64,000 bases of DNA from Halopseudomonas xinjiangensis. Lineage in GTDB: Bacteria; Pseudomonadota; Gammaproteobacteria; Pseudomonadales; Pseudomonadaceae. Each line of letters begins with the position of its first letter. Position 1 is the stretch's first letter. This document shows positions 17,078 to 27,244 of this stretch, piece by piece. The notes beneath the pieces are model-generated. The model saw nothing but the letters and a program-made list of their open reading frames with translations. It made no database searches and was not told the DNA's origin. Location of the stretch: NCBI GenBank assembly GCA_011050525.1, contig DRFO01000031.1, positions 62,001 through 126,000 on the forward strand, given 5' to 3'. A program made the position numbers and the translations under genes.

Positions 17078-18256
17078 TTAGGCCGCGTCGCGTCCTTTGA
17101 GGGGTCTGATCGTAGACCAACCGTGGCAGGTGGGGCACTGCCAGTGCAACCGCCTACCGGAGAAGCCGCAGGCTTCACAACGATAATGGTGCGCATCTAT
17201 AATCAGCGCCTCGACTATCTCGCGCAGAACTGTCAGGTTCTGCTGGCCACGGGGCTCGACTTTATCCTTGTGAAGATCGATCAGATAAATAAGCCCGCGT
17301 AACGACGGCTGATTTTGTATATGAGCGACCACATAGCGACTGGCATTACTGATTCCCGATGTCTCTTTTATCTCATCGGCACGGGCAAGCACCGTCACGA
17401 TCTGGGGCGGACTGCTTCTTTCAATAACCTTATCCAGATAATCCGCCAGGATCAGACCGCCATTATCGGCGCAACGCCGCACCAGCGGCAAGGCTTGCGG
17501 TACAAAATCGGGGCCTATCAAAACCAGCTGCTGCAACCAGCGGGTGGCTTCAAGAGCATCACCCCGCGACTCTTCGAGCGCGGCCAGTTCCAGTATGGCC
17601 CTGACGCTCGTCTTGTCGGTGTTGATTGCCGCTTCCAGGCAAACCCTCGCCTGCTGCCATTCTTTTCGTTGCAGTGCTTCGGCAGCCATTTCGCAATGAT
17701 AATGGGCAAGCGTTACCGCAAAACCAGGGCGCTCGCGTACCAATTTGCGGCCCACGCTAACGGCCTCATTCCAGTCGTGCTCGCGCTCATGAACCTTGAC
17801 CAAATCTACCAGGGCCTCTGCACGTAGCGGTGAGCTGGACTCGATAAGCTCATCCAGCAATCGTTGGGCCCGGCTATGCATTCCCACAACCAGATAATCT
17901 CTTGCCAATTCGAACTGGACCCGGTCGCCCTGCTCGCGAGTCAGATTCGGGCGGGCCAGCAGGTTCTGGTGTACCTTGATCGCGCGCTCCACATCACCCC
18001 GCTGGCAGAACAACTTGCCAATGGCGATATGTGTTTCGACCGTTTCCGGATTGACTTCCAGGGCACGAATGAACGTCTCGATAGCCTCGTCCGGCTGTTC
18101 ATTCAAAAGGTAGTTGAGACCAACGAAGTACTGTCTGTCCAGCGCACTGCCATGGGGCTCTAGCATGAACCCGACTTTAATTGCTTCCCGTCGCCCCAGG
18201 AGCCAACCGATCGCCAAGGCCCCCATAAACAACCCAAGGAACAGCAGTTCCTGCAT
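17078..18256 (-). CDS. lapB: Lipopolysaccharide assembly protein LapB
   Basis: A 392-residue inner-membrane protein with one N-terminal membrane helix ([20 protein letters not shown]), about nine TPR repeats facing the cytoplasm (for example [25 protein letters not shown] read in two halves), and a C-terminal rubredoxin-like metal domain with two CxxC pairs (CEACGFSG and CPTCHGW). LapB controls LPS synthesis by directing FtsH to degrade LpxC. It is encoded directly behind lapA with a five-base gap, the standard lapAB pair. Confidence 0.95.
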   Translation of the reverse strand: MQELLFLGLFMGALAIGWLLGRREAIKVGFMLEPHGSALDRQYFVGLNYLLNEQPDEAIETFIRALEVNPETVETHIAIGKLFCQRGDVERAIKVHQNLLARPNLTREQGDRVQFELARDYLVVGMHSRAQRLLDELIESSSPLRAEALVDLVKVHEREHDWNEAVSVGRKLVRERPGFAVTLAHYHCEMAAEALQRKEWQQARVCLEAAINTDKTSVRAILELAALEESRGDALEATRWLQQLVLIGPDFVPQALPLVRRCADNGGLILADYLDKVIERSSPPQIVTVLARADEIKETSGISNASRYVVAHIQNQPSLRGLIYLIDLHKDKVEPRGQQNLTVLREIVEALIIDAHHYRCEACGFSGRRLHWQCPTCHGWSTIRPLKGRDAA

Positions 18257-18261
18257 TGCAA

Positions 18262-18567
18262 TCAGCCTTTGATAGCCTGCGTGCGCAATTTGTCTATCTC
18301 TTTGCGGTGGCGACTAAGCTCGTTGTTCTGAACGCGCAGCCGGAGCCGCAGGCGGGTAGTTATCAGCCATCCGATCAAAATCCCTATCAGACTGCCTGAA
18401 ATGAAAGCTATGACTATGAACAGGGAAATAGGCAATGCCAGTGAGCGCAATTCAAGAAACTGCAGAGTGACGTGTTGCTGATTTTCAAGCATGAAATCCA
18501 GCGTCGCCAGAGCTACCAACAACAACACGATGATAAGCACCGCGCGCTTCAGCCATTGCATTGCCAC
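18262..18567 (-). CDS. lapA: Lipopolysaccharide assembly protein LapA (DUF1049)
   Basis: A 101-residue inner-membrane protein with two hydrophobic helices (near residues 5-22 and 42-65) and a basic, heptad-like cytoplasmic tail (LRVQNNELSRHRKEIDKLR) that should form a coiled coil. It accompanies LapB in LPS quality control. It stands between ihfB and lapB on the same strand. Confidence 0.92.
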   Translation of the reverse strand: MAMQWLKRAVLIIVLLLVALATLDFMLENQQHVTLQFLELRSLALPISLFIVIAFISGSLIGILIGWLITTRLRLRLRVQNNELSRHRKEIDKLRTQAIKG

Positions 18568-18628
18568 ACCTCAGTTCAGCCGTTTGTGGCTTGAAGTATA
18601 GCGCAGCCATGAGCGCGGTTGATACCGA

Positions 18629-18922
18629 TCAGGCGTTTTCGATTGACTCGTTCACCCTGTCGCGCAGTTCCTTGCCAGGTTTGAAATGAGGAACATATTT
18701 GCCGTCAAGCTCAACTGCGTCACCGGTCTTGGGATTGCGTCCGACCCTGGGTGCACGGTAGTGGAGAGAAAAACTACCGAAACCACGAATTTCGATCCGC
18801 TCGCCCGTCGCCAACGCCTGGGACATGTGTTCCAACATGGTTTTGATCGCCAGTTCGACATCTTTAGCCGACAGCTGCCCTTGCTGCTCGACGATGCGCT
18901 CGATCAATTCCGACTTGGTCAT
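18629..18922 (-). CDS. ihfB: Integration host factor beta subunit
   Basis: A 97-residue HU/IHF-family protein. It starts [10 protein letters not shown], has the DNA-arm sequence [15 protein letters not shown] and the beta-arm tip [10 protein letters not shown], and ends with the helix [16 protein letters not shown] bends DNA at specific sites as a heterodimer with IhfA, which is encoded elsewhere. The gene lies behind rpsA, as in most gammaproteobacteria, but the rpsA terminator separates the two, so a promoter in 18923-19050 is expected. Confidence 0.96.
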   Translation of the reverse strand: MTKSELIERIVEQQGQLSAKDVELAIKTMLEHMSQALATGERIEIRGFGSFSLHYRAPRVGRNPKTGDAVELDGKYVPHFKPGKELRDRVNESIENA

Positions 18923-19044
18923 CTTTTTTCCTTTTTTATCAAGCGGCTAGATCCGTTTTTATCGGTTTTACCATGCTTGACGGCATTTGAACAGCCTGAT
19001 AGGAAACAAAATAGGAAGAGTAGGTCTTTAGTGGCCAAAAGACA

Positions 19045-19075
19045 CAAAAAAGGGCGACCGAAGTCGCCCTTTTTC
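19045..19075 (-). terminator. Rho-independent terminator of rpsA
   Basis: On the minus strand AGGGCGAC (19070-19063) pairs with GTCGCCCT (19058-19051) around TTCG, and T residues follow (plus-strand A run at 19046-19051). It is a stable eight-base stem with a UUCG tetraloop, 26 bases behind the rpsA stop. Confidence 0.9.
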
Positions 19076-19095
19076 AAGAATCACAAAGGCTTACA

Positions 19096-20778
19096 TCAAT
19101 TGCCTTTGTTTTCCATCTGCTGCTTGATCAGGTCACCAATGGTAGTCGGACCAGAGGCCAGCATTTCCTGCTTGCGCAGGTCTTGAATGGCTTCTTTCTC
19201 GTCTTCGACATCCTTGGCTTTGATCGACAGGCTGATCACGCGGCTCTTGCGATCAATGCTGATGATCTTGGCTTCAACCTGGTCGCCAACATTCAGCACA
19301 TTACGCGCATCTTCAACACGGTCACGGCTGATTTCGGAAGCCTTTAGCGTACCTTCGATATCGTCGGCCAGGGTAATCACAGCGCCCTTGGCATCAACTT
19401 CCTTGACGGTACCGTTGATGATGGTGCCCTTCTCGTTCAGAGAAGCAAAGTTGGAGAACGGATCATCTTCGAGCTGCTTGACGCCCAGAGAAATACGCTC
19501 GCGCTCTGGATCAACAGACAGGATGACCGTCTCAATCTCGTCGCCTTTCTTGAAACGACGTACGGCTTCTTCGCCTACTTCGTTCCAGGAAATGTCGGAC
19601 AAGTGAACCAGGCCGTCGATGCCCCCGTCCAGACCAATGAAGATACCGAAATCGGTAATCGACTTGATCGAACCAGAGATTTTGTCGCCCTTGTTGAACT
19701 TGCTGGAGAACTCTTCCCACGGGTTCATCTTGCACTGCTTGATGCCCAGGGAGATACGACGACGGTCTTCGTCGATATCCAGAACCATAACTTCCACTTC
19801 ATCGCCAACCTGAACGACTTTGGAAGGATGGATGTTCTTGTTGGTCCAATCCATTTCGGATACGTGTACCAGACCTTCGACACCCTCTTCCAGTTCGGCG
19901 AAACAGCCGTAATCGGTAAGATTGGTGACCTTGGCAGTAACACGGGTACCTTCTGGATAGCGACCGGTAATAGCGACCCATGGATCTTCGCCCAGCTGCT
20001 TCAGACCCAGGGAAACGCGGTTGCGCTCACGGTCGAACTTCAGCACCTTGACATCGATCTCGTCGCCGACATTGACGATTTCGGACGGATGCTTGATACG
20101 TTTCCATGCCATGTCGGTAATGTGCAACAGGCCGTCTACGCCGCCCAGATCGACGAACGCGCCGTAATCTGTGAGGTTCTTGACGATACCTTTGACAACC
20201 TGACCTTCCTGCAGAGTTTCCAGCAGGGCTTCACGCTCGGCACTGTTCTCGGCTTCGAGGACGGCACGACGGGAAACGACAACGTTGTTGCGTTTCTGGT
20301 CAAGCTTGATGACCTTGAATTCCAGTTCCTTGCCTTCCAGATGCGTGGTGTCGCGCACAGGGCGGACATCGACAAGGGAGCCTGGCAGGAACGCGCGGAT
20401 GGTGTTGACGTCGACGGTAAAGCCACCTTTGACCTTGCCGTTGATAACACCCTTGACGATTTCTTCTGCGGCGAAAGCTGCTTCGAGGACTTTCCAGGAT
20501 TCGGCACGCTTGGCCTTTTCACGGGAGAGCTTGGTCTCACCGAAACCGTCTTCAACGGCGTCCAGTGCAACGTGAACCTCATCACCCACCTTGATCGTCA
20601 GCTCGCCCTGATCGTTCAGGAACTGCTCACGTGGGATGACACCCTCGGATTTCAGGCCGGCGTGAACGGTGACCCAGTCGGAGTCGATATCCACAATAAT
20701 ACCGGTGATGATGGAGCCTGGCTCCATATCAAGGGTTTTTAGGCTTTCTTCAAAAAGTTCGGCAAAGCTTTCGCTCAT
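19096..20778 (-). CDS. rpsA: 30S ribosomal protein S1
   Basis: Binds mRNA on the 30S subunit and allows translation of structured or weakly led messages. The 560-residue protein has six S1 (OB-fold) repeats, seen as recurring GxVKxxTDYGxFVxLxG...GLLHxSD units (for example [18 protein letters not shown] near residue 200). The first two, ribosome-binding repeats are divergent, as usual. The gene is flanked by cmk upstream and ihfB downstream, the standard order. Confidence 0.97.
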   Translation of the reverse strand: MSESFAELFEESLKTLDMEPGSIITGIIVDIDSDWVTVHAGLKSEGVIPREQFLNDQGELTIKVGDEVHVALDAVEDGFGETKLSREKAKRAESWKVLEAAFAAEEIVKGVINGKVKGGFTVDVNTIRAFLPGSLVDVRPVRDTTHLEGKELEFKVIKLDQKRNNVVVSRRAVLEAENSAEREALLETLQEGQVVKGIVKNLTDYGAFVDLGGVDGLLHITDMAWKRIKHPSEIVNVGDEIDVKVLKFDRERNRVSLGLKQLGEDPWVAITGRYPEGTRVTAKVTNLTDYGCFAELEEGVEGLVHVSEMDWTNKNIHPSKVVQVGDEVEVMVLDIDEDRRRISLGIKQCKMNPWEEFSSKFNKGDKISGSIKSITDFGIFIGLDGGIDGLVHLSDISWNEVGEEAVRRFKKGDEIETVILSVDPERERISLGVKQLEDDPFSNFASLNEKGTIINGTVKEVDAKGAVITLADDIEGTLKASEISRDRVEDARNVLNVGDQVEAKIISIDRKSRVISLSIKAKDVEDEKEAIQDLRKQEMLASGPTTIGDLIKQQMENKGN

Positions 20779-20933
20779 TTGGATTCCTGTAAATGTTTAT
20801 TAAGGCAGCAACCGCCTGGCCGCTCAAATGCGGGCCCTGCAGCAAACGTACCCGCCACGCCACCAGCTTGCGTGGGTTGATTATGTAAACACCTTGACCG
20901 GTGGTGCTGGTTACCCGGCAAAGGACCTTCGGA

Positions 20934-21626
20934 TCAGTTCAACAAATCGCGCCTGAGCGCCTCTGCATGCACTGTTTCCAGTACTTCATCAATGGACATA
21001 CTGGTGGAATCAATCAGGATCGCATCCGCAGCAGGCCTTAATGGCGCAATGCTACGATTCATATCCCGCTCATCCCTTGCCATGATCTCATCAAGAAGAC
21101 TCGCCAGATTAGCAGTTTCGCCTTTTCTGAGCAACTGCTTGTGACGCCGCTCAGCCCGTTCCTGGGAGCTGGCCGTCAGGAAAATTTTAAGCTGGGCATC
21201 TTTGAAAACCACGGTCCCCATATCGCGACCATCCGCCACCAACCCGGGCGGTTCACAGAAAACCCGCTGACGTTGCAGCAAGGCTTCCCGGACCTCGGGC
21301 AATGCAGCGACCTGAGAAGCGCCGGCGCCTATCACTTCGCTTCTGATATGACGGGTCACTTCTTCGCCTTCGAGGATAATGCGCTGCTCGTGATCACCCT
21401 CGCCCGCCACGAATTGCACATCCAGATGCGCGGCAAGCGCGACAAGGGTCTGCTCGTTGTCGAGGTCAACGCCGTGATTCTGGGCAGCAAAGGCCAATAC
21501 CCGATACAAAGCCCCCGAGTCGAGCAGATTCCAGCCAAGGCGCCCAGCCAGCAAGCCGGCAATGGTGCCCTTGCCTGAACCGCCCGGGCCATCGATGGTT
21601 ATGACCGGTATGGCTTGTTCTATCAC
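20934..21626 (-). CDS. cmk: Cytidylate kinase
   Basis: Phosphorylates CMP and dCMP. The 230-residue protein has Walker [12 protein letters not shown] near residue 10, LDSGALYR, and the lid-type [13 protein letters not shown] chose the GTG at 21626 because GGAGGA lies eight bases before it and the codon overlaps the tyrA-aroA stop (GTGA). A frame extension to 21710 has no family similarity. The overlap means coupled translation with tyrA-aroA. Confidence 0.94.
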   Translation of the reverse strand: MIEQAIPVITIDGPGGSGKGTIAGLLAGRLGWNLLDSGALYRVLAFAAQNHGVDLDNEQTLVALAAHLDVQFVAGEGDHEQRIILEGEEVTRHIRSEVIGAGASQVAALPEVREALLQRQRVFCEPPGLVADGRDMGTVVFKDAQLKIFLTASSQERAERRHKQLLRKGETANLASLLDEIMARDERDMNRSIAPLRPAADAILIDSTSMSIDEVLETVHAEALRRDLLN

Positions 21627-23863
21627 GCGCTTTCCTCCAACCGAACCTGTATGCCGACCGCCTGCGCTAAGCCGATAAAGTCCGGAAATGATGTAGCCAC
21701 ATTGGCGCAATCGCTTATGTGGATCTCATCGGTGGCTCGTAGAGAGGCGACACTGAAAGACATAGCGATCCGATGATCCCCATGACTGTCGACACTGCCG
21801 CCGTGAATAGTTCCACCATCGATCACGATGCCATCGGGCGTCGGCTCGGCTCGTACGCCCAATGCCTGCAACCCATCAGCCATCACTTGAATACGATCAG
21901 ACTCCTTGACGCGCAATTCCTCGGCGCCGCGAAGTACCGTACGGCCTTCAGCGCAGGCTGCGGCGACGAACAGAACAGGGAATTCATCGATGGCAAGGGG
22001 CACCTGGTCGACAGGGATCTCAATTCCCTTCAACCGGGCATGGCGAACCCTGATATCGGCTACCGGCTCGCCCCCGACCTCTCGCTCATTCTGGAGACTG
22101 ATGTCACCGCCCATGGCCCTGAGAATATTGATCACGCCAATTCGGGTTGGATTGATGCCCACATGTTCGAGCACCAGATCAGACCCTTCCGCAATGCTGG
22201 CTGCGACCATGAAGAATGCAGCCGAGGAAATATCGGCAGGCACATCAATCTTGCATGCAGTGAGCCGATGACCCGGCTCGATGGTAACGGTCGATCCCTT
22301 AACCTTCACCGGGTAGCCGAAACCCTGCAACATACGCTCGGTATGATCACGGGTCGGCGCGGGCTCTGTGACCGACGTGGTTCCGGCGGCGTACAGTCCG
22401 GCCAGCAGCAGACAGGATTTAACCTGGGCGCTTGCCATCGGCATCTCGTAGTCCATGCCCATAAGACGGCTATCGCCCTGTATTCGTAACGGCGGACGTC
22501 CTTCGTTAGCCGTCTCAAGGCGTGCACCCATCTCCCGCAGGGGCTTGGCAACTCGACCCATGGGACGCTTGGACAGCGAGGCATCTCCCACCAGGGTGGT
22601 ATCAAACATTTGTGCTGCCAGCAGCCCTGACAACAGGCGCATGGAGGTACCTGAATTCCCAAGATAGAGAGGCCCAGGAGGTGCCTGCAAACCATTCAGA
22701 CCCACCCCATTGATAGTAACGCGGCCATGGTACGGCCCTTCAATTACCACGCCCATGTCACGGAATGCCTGTAGCGTTGCGAGGCTGTCTTCGCCCTCAA
22801 GAAAGCCCTCAACCTCCGTCACCCCCTCGGCTAGGGATCCCAGCATGATCGAACGATGGGAAATAGATTTATCGCCCGGCACACGGATACTGCCCTGCAC
22901 CCGGCCACCCGGAGCGGCGACAAAATTGATTACATTAGTCTGCATAGGTTCCATATACGCCCTTCGGGCCAGAATGGTGCTGAAATGCTCGCGCGCTGAT
23001 TTCGCCCGGGTGAACACGCCTAATAGTGTAGTGGCGTCTCCCTCATCGACTGCCGCGCGCAAGCGGCCTAAATCCTTTGTGAAAGCGTCCAGACTTCGCA
23101 ATACGGCGTCCCGGTTGGCCAGAAAAACATCCCGCCACATCAACGGATCGCTGGCAGCGATTCGGGTAAAGTCGCGAAATCCACCCGCCGCATAACGAAA
23201 TATTTCCAGATTTTCACTGCGGGACGCCAACGTATCGACCAGCGAAAAGGCTAGCAGATGCGGGAGATGGCTGGTCGCGGCCAACACCTCGTCATGGTCT
23301 GCCAGCGCCATCTGCTCGACGTCTGCACCCAGTACTTGCCAGAGCTTGCTGACCAGCTCCACGGCTTGCGGGCTAGTGTGCTCAAGGGGCGTCAGTATCA
23401 CTTTGTGGCGCTTGAACAATTCTGCCTTGGCTGCTTCTACGCCGCTCTTTTCCGACCCGGCTATCGGATGACCGGGCACAAACAAAGCAGGCGTCTGCCC
23501 GAAGGCCTTTTCTACCGCCTTGACCACGGCGCCCTTGGTGCTACCGGCATCAGTCAGAACCGCTTGGCCCAAATCCATGCCGGACAGCTGGGTCAATACG
23601 CTTTCCATTGCCAGCACGGGCACCGCCAGCATAATGACGTCCGCGCCTTGAACCGCCTCTGCCAGATCGTCAGTGACCCGATCAACCACACCGAGCGGCA
23701 GGGCCAGACGGCGAGCGGTCGGGTCCGGGTCGCAGCCTACCACTTCTTCGCAGATGCCGCTTTCCCTGACCCCCTTGGCGAACGAGCCGCCGATCAGGCC
23801 CAGGCCCACCACAGTTAGCCGGCCGAGCACCGGATTGGGCGGTAACAAGCTGCTATCACTCAC
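21623..23863 (-). CDS. tyrA-aroA: Bifunctional prephenate dehydrogenase / EPSP synthase (TyrA-AroA fusion)
   Basis: A 746-residue fusion. Residues 1 to about 300 are arogenate/prephenate dehydrogenase, with the NAD-binding [14 protein letters not shown] near residue 20 and [16 protein letters not shown] in the catalytic part. Residues from about 303 are 3-phosphoshikimate 1-carboxyvinyltransferase, with [26 protein letters not shown], the central [11 protein letters not shown] and the C-terminal [13 protein letters not shown]. The first domain serves tyrosine synthesis, the second the common chorismate pathway. This fusion is known in pseudomonads. The gene overlaps hisC by eight bases upstream and cmk by four downstream, so it belongs to one aromatic operon with serC, pheA and hisC. 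Confidence 0.96.
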   Translation of the reverse strand: MSDSSLLPPNPVLGRLTVVGLGLIGGSFAKGVRESGICEEVVGCDPDPTARRLALPLGVVDRVTDDLAEAVQGADVIMLAVPVLAMESVLTQLSGMDLGQAVLTDAGSTKGAVVKAVEKAFGQTPALFVPGHPIAGSEKSGVEAAKAELFKRHKVILTPLEHTSPQAVELVSKLWQVLGADVEQMALADHDEVLAATSHLPHLLAFSLVDTLASRSENLEIFRYAAGGFRDFTRIAASDPLMWRDVFLANRDAVLRSLDAFTKDLGRLRAAVDEGDATTLLGVFTRAKSAREHFSTILARRAYMEPMQTNVINFVAAPGGRVQGSIRVPGDKSISHRSIMLGSLAEGVTEVEGFLEGEDSLATLQAFRDMGVVIEGPYHGRVTINGVGLNGLQAPPGPLYLGNSGTSMRLLSGLLAAQMFDTTLVGDASLSKRPMGRVAKPLREMGARLETANEGRPPLRIQGDSRLMGMDYEMPMASAQVKSCLLLAGLYAAGTTSVTEPAPTRDHTERMLQGFGYPVKVKGSTVTIEPGHRLTACKIDVPADISSAAFFMVAASIAEGSDLVLEHVGINPTRIGVINILRAMGGDISLQNEREVGGEPVADIRVRHARLKGIEIPVDQVPLAIDEFPVLFVAAACAEGRTVLRGAEELRVKESDRIQVMADGLQALGVRAEPTPDGIVIDGGTIHGGSVDSHGDHRIAMSFSVASLRATDEIHISDCANVATSFPDFIGLAQAVGIQVRLEESA

Positions 23864-24968
23864 CCGCCATCACCCTGGCTAGCGCTTCGAGAAAACGCTG
23901 ATTCTCGGACGGCAATCCTATCGATACACGCAAATGCCGGGGCATGCCGTAGTTGGCGACGGGACGAACAATAACGCCTTCACGTAGCAATGCCTGAAAG
24001 GCCGGAGCCGCCTCGCGCCCCAGATCTACCGCAATGAAGTTGCCTCGGGAAGGAATCCAGCTCAGACCCTGGCGCCGGAAGCCCTCCTCCAATTGCTGCA
24101 TCCCCTCTCGATTGACGCGCCGGCTTTCGGCGAGATATTGCTCGTCGCCCAATGCAGCGACCGCGGCCGCCAAGGCCAGGCTATTCACGTTGAACGGCTG
24201 GCGAACCCGATTCATGGCATCGGCTATTGCCGGCTGGCAGATACCGTAGCCCACTCGCAACGCAGCCAGCCCGTAGGCCTTGGAGAAGGTTCGGGATACG
24301 AGCAGGTTGGGATAGTCCCGCAGGTAATCGATGCCGTTGGGCACATCGCTGGTTTCAACATACTCGGTGTAGGCTTCGTCGAGCACCACGATCACTTGCT
24401 CGGGGACTTGCTTGAGAAACGCCTCTAGCTCAGCACGTTCAATCCAGGTACCGGTAGGATTGTTGGGATTGGCAATAAATACCAATCGCGTCGCGGGCGT
24501 GATCGCAGCGGCCATGGCCGCCAGATCATGGCCCCACTCACGTGCAGGCACGACCACCGCCTTGGCCCCGACGGCCTGGGTGACTATCGGGTAGACGGCA
24601 AAGGCGTGCTCACTGAAGACCACTTCATGCTGTGACGCGACGAAGGCCCGGGTAACCAGCTCCAGTATATCGTTCGAGCCATTGCCCAAAGTGATCATCG
24701 CTGGCGCCACGTGCAGCTTCGCGGCCAGGGCCTGCTTCAACGCAAAACCGTTGCCGTCTGGATAGCGGGTCATGTCAGACAGCGCAGCCTTGATTGCCTT
24801 GAGCACCTCGGGGCCAGGCCCCAACGGATTCTCGTTGCTGGCAAGCTTGACGATATCTTCAGCCCGCAGGCCAAATTCGCGCGCCAGTTCTTCCACCGGT
24901 TTGCCGGGCACATAGGGAGACAGTTTTTGCACACCTGGTTGCGCCAGGGCGAGGAAGTCGCAAGTCAT
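23856..24968 (-). CDS. hisC: Histidinol-phosphate/aromatic aminotransferase
   Basis: A 370-residue fold-type I PLP enzyme. The cofactor lysine lies in SRTFSKAYGLAALRVGYG near residue 220. The upstream ANPNNPTGTW and VVLDEAYTEY segments bind PLP (Asn, Asp, Tyr). The C-terminal Arg is in HLRVSIGLPSEN. Placed between pheA and tyrA-aroA, this copy more likely works in phenylalanine/tyrosine transamination (hisC2 of P. aeruginosa) than only in histidine synthesis, as his genes are absent here. It overlaps tyrA-aroA by eight bases. Confidence 0.93.
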   Translation of the reverse strand: MTCDFLALAQPGVQKLSPYVPGKPVEELAREFGLRAEDIVKLASNENPLGPGPEVLKAIKAALSDMTRYPDGNGFALKQALAAKLHVAPAMITLGNGSNDILELVTRAFVASQHEVVFSEHAFAVYPIVTQAVGAKAVVVPAREWGHDLAAMAAAITPATRLVFIANPNNPTGTWIERAELEAFLKQVPEQVIVVLDEAYTEYVETSDVPNGIDYLRDYPNLLVSRTFSKAYGLAALRVGYGICQPAIADAMNRVRQPFNVNSLALAAAVAALGDEQYLAESRRVNREGMQQLEEGFRRQGLSWIPSRGNFIAVDLGREAAPAFQALLREGVIVRPVANYGMPRHLRVSIGLPSENQRFLEALARVMAGE

Positions 24969-25052
24969 TGATTCAGCCTCAAGCTAAAAGCCTCTCACCT
25001 GCAAACATTGCGGCATGTGTTTGATGCCGGCAACGTGCAGTGGAGGCCGCCG

Positions 25053-26150
25053 TTAAAGTACTGCTTTCGGGTAGGACCCAAGCACTTTCAGCGCCACGGA
25101 TTCGTCGTTGATCTTTTCCAGGACGTCTTTGACCAACGGGTCGTCCTGGTGACCAAAAAAGTCGATAAAGAAGACGTAGGTCCACTTGCCACTGCGGGAT
25201 GGACGCGTCTCGATCCGGGACAGATCCACTCCATTGGTATGAAACGGCTGCAACAGTTCATGCAAAGCTCCAGGCTTGTTGCGCATGGACACGATGACAG
25301 AGGTTTTATCGTCGCCCGTGGACGGAACAGACTGGCTACCGATAATCAGAAAACGTGTGGAATTGTCCGGCCGGTCTTCGATTTTCTCGGCGATCTTGGT
25401 CAGACCGTAGAGCTCACAGGCCATGTCTCCGGCGATCGCCGCCGAATTCCATTCGCCCTTGACCCGTTTTGCGGCCTCGGCATTGCTGCTTACCGCCACC
25501 CGCTCGACGTTGGGATAATGCGCATCCAGCCACTTGCGGCATTGCGCCAACGACTGGGCGTGCGAATACACCCTGGAAATCTTCTCGGTGCGGGTGTTTT
25601 CACCGATCAGCAAATGATGGTGAATGCGCAGCTCCACTTCACCGCAGATGACCATATCGTGTTCAAGAAAACTGTCCAGGGTGTGATTGATCGCACCCTC
25701 GGTGGAATTCTCCACCGGCACTACACCAAACTGCACGGCACCGGCGGCCACTTCCCGGAAGATTTCGTCTATTGCAGCCATCGGCACGCTGACCACCGAA
25801 TGGCCAAAATGCTTGATCGCGGCAGCTTGGGTAAAAGTGCCTTCCGGCCCGAGATAGGCAACTCTAAGCGGCTCTTCCAAAGCCAGACAGGCGGACATGA
25901 TTTCGCGAAACAGACGCGCCATCTCCTCGTTATCCAACGGCCCCTTGTTCAGCTCCATGATGTGCTTCAACACCCAGGCTTCGCGCTCTGGACGATAAAA
26001 AACAGGCCTGGCGCCTTCGGGCAGGGATTTCTGCTTTACCTGCGCCACTGTTTGCGCACAACTGGCGCGCTCGCTGATAAGCTCCAGGATTTTTTCGTCG
26101 AGGGAATCAATGCGGTTTCGCAAGGCTTTGAGTTGCGCTTCATCTGACAT
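25053..26150 (-). CDS. pheA: Chorismate mutase / prephenate dehydratase (P-protein)
   Basis: Converts chorismate to prephenate and then to phenylpyruvate. Of about 365 residues, 1-90 form an AroQ chorismate mutase (LKALRNRIDSLDEKILELI). Residues about 95-270 are the dehydratase, with VAYLGPEGTFTQ, VPVENSTEGAI and the catalytic Thr in NSTRFLIIG. Residues 280-365 are the ACT domain (GALHELL and SRIETRPSR) that binds phenylalanine for feedback control. Three ATG/TTG choices lie within ten bases. An ATG at 26156 overlaps the serC stop (TGATG), while the ATG at 26150 matches the known N-terminus best and is used here. Confidence 0.95.
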   Translation of the reverse strand: MSDEAQLKALRNRIDSLDEKILELISERASCAQTVAQVKQKSLPEGARPVFYRPEREAWVLKHIMELNKGPLDNEEMARLFREIMSACLALEEPLRVAYLGPEGTFTQAAAIKHFGHSVVSVPMAAIDEIFREVAAGAVQFGVVPVENSTEGAINHTLDSFLEHDMVICGEVELRIHHHLLIGENTRTEKISRVYSHAQSLAQCRKWLDAHYPNVERVAVSSNAEAAKRVKGEWNSAAIAGDMACELYGLTKIAEKIEDRPDNSTRFLIIGSQSVPSTGDDKTSVIVSMRNKPGALHELLQPFHTNGVDLSRIETRPSRSGKWTYVFFIDFFGHQDDPLVKDVLEKINDESVALKVLGSYPKAVL

Positions 26151-26155
26151 AGGCA

Positions 26156-27241
26156 TCAACCGTGCTGTTTCTCGAATTCAGCCATGTAGGCCACCAGAGC
26201 GTCGACCGCGGCTTCCGGCACAGCGTTATAAATGGACGCCCGCATACCACCTACAGACCGGTGGCCCTTCAGGTTCAACATTCCGCGCTCTTCCGCACCC
26301 GCCAGGAACGGCTTGTCCAGACGATCATCAGCCAGCCGGAATGGGATATTCATCCAGGAACGGTCCGCCGGGTTGATCGGATTGGTATACAGACCACTGG
26401 CATCAATAGCGGTATACAGCTTGCGCTGCTTGCTCTGGTTGATGCGTTCCATAGCCTCCAGACCACCCTGGCCCTTGATCCACTGAAAAATCAGACCAGA
26501 AAGATACCAGGCGAAGGTCGGCGGTGTGTTGTACATGGAGCCATGCTTGGCTGCCACGCTATAGTCGAGCATGGTCGGACAACTGGACCGCGCATTACCC
26601 AGCAGATCATCGCGGACGATCACCACGACCAGACCACTCGGGCCAATATTTTTCTGCGCGCCGGCATAGACCAGGCCGAACTTCGACACGTCCAGTGGGC
26701 GCGACAGGATAGTCGATGACATGTCGGCTACCAGTGGCTTGTCACCTACCTGGGGAATCCAGCCGAATTCCAGACCGCCAATGGTCTCGTTGGGCGTGTA
26801 ATGTACATAGGCGGCATCGTCAGACAATTGCCATTCGTTCTGACCAGGAATGGCGAAATAGTCAAACTCCCTGGCCGAGGCGGCAACATTGACATGACCG
26901 TATCTGGCAGCTTCTTCAATCGCCTTGGCTGACCATATCCCGGTATCGATATAATCTGCCTTGCCACCCTCGGGCAGCAGATTCAACGGAATCTGCGCGA
27001 ACTGCTGACTTGCGCCACCCTGGAGAAACAGCACCTGGTAATTCGAGGGAATACTCAGCAGGTCACGCAAGTCCTGCTCCGCCTGTTCGGCGATGCCGAC
27101 GTATTCATCGCTGCGATGGCTCATTTCCATTACTGACAAGCCTTCGCCATGCCAGTCAAGCAAATCAGCCTGGGCCTTCTGCAGCACTGCTTCGGGTAGC
27201 GCGGCCGGGCCAGCGCAAAAATTGAACAGACGCTCGCTCAC
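26156..27241 (-). CDS. serC: Phosphoserine aminotransferase
   Basis: Makes phosphoserine from phosphohydroxypyruvate, and the matching compound in pyridoxal phosphate synthesis. The 361-residue PLP enzyme starts with FNFCAGPAALPEAVLQKAQ. The cofactor lysine lies in VYAGAQKNIGPSGLVVVI near residue 195, and RASIYNAVPEAAVDAL is near the C-terminus. It starts three bases behind gyrA and couples into pheA. The gyrA-serC-pheA order is the pseudomonad one. Confidence 0.97.
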   Translation of the reverse strand: MSERLFNFCAGPAALPEAVLQKAQADLLDWHGEGLSVMEMSHRSDEYVGIAEQAEQDLRDLLSIPSNYQVLFLQGGASQQFAQIPLNLLPEGGKADYIDTGIWSAKAIEEAARYGHVNVAASAREFDYFAIPGQNEWQLSDDAAYVHYTPNETIGGLEFGWIPQVGDKPLVADMSSTILSRPLDVSKFGLVYAGAQKNIGPSGLVVVIVRDDLLGNARSSCPTMLDYSVAAKHGSMYNTPPTFAWYLSGLIFQWIKGQGGLEAMERINQSKQRKLYTAIDASGLYTNPINPADRSWMNIPFRLADDRLDKPFLAGAEERGMLNLKGHRSVGGMRASIYNAVPEAAVDALVAYMAEFEKQHG

Positions 27242-27244
27242 GTT

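Noticed and set aside
19603-20742. 379-residue plus-strand frame opposite rpsA
   Set aside because: Mirror of the strongly biased rpsA codons; rpsA is certain, and the repeated pattern in the antisense frame copies its S1 repeats.
25008-26147. 379-residue plus-strand frame opposite pheA
   Set aside because: Antisense shadow of a full-length, well-conserved P-protein gene.
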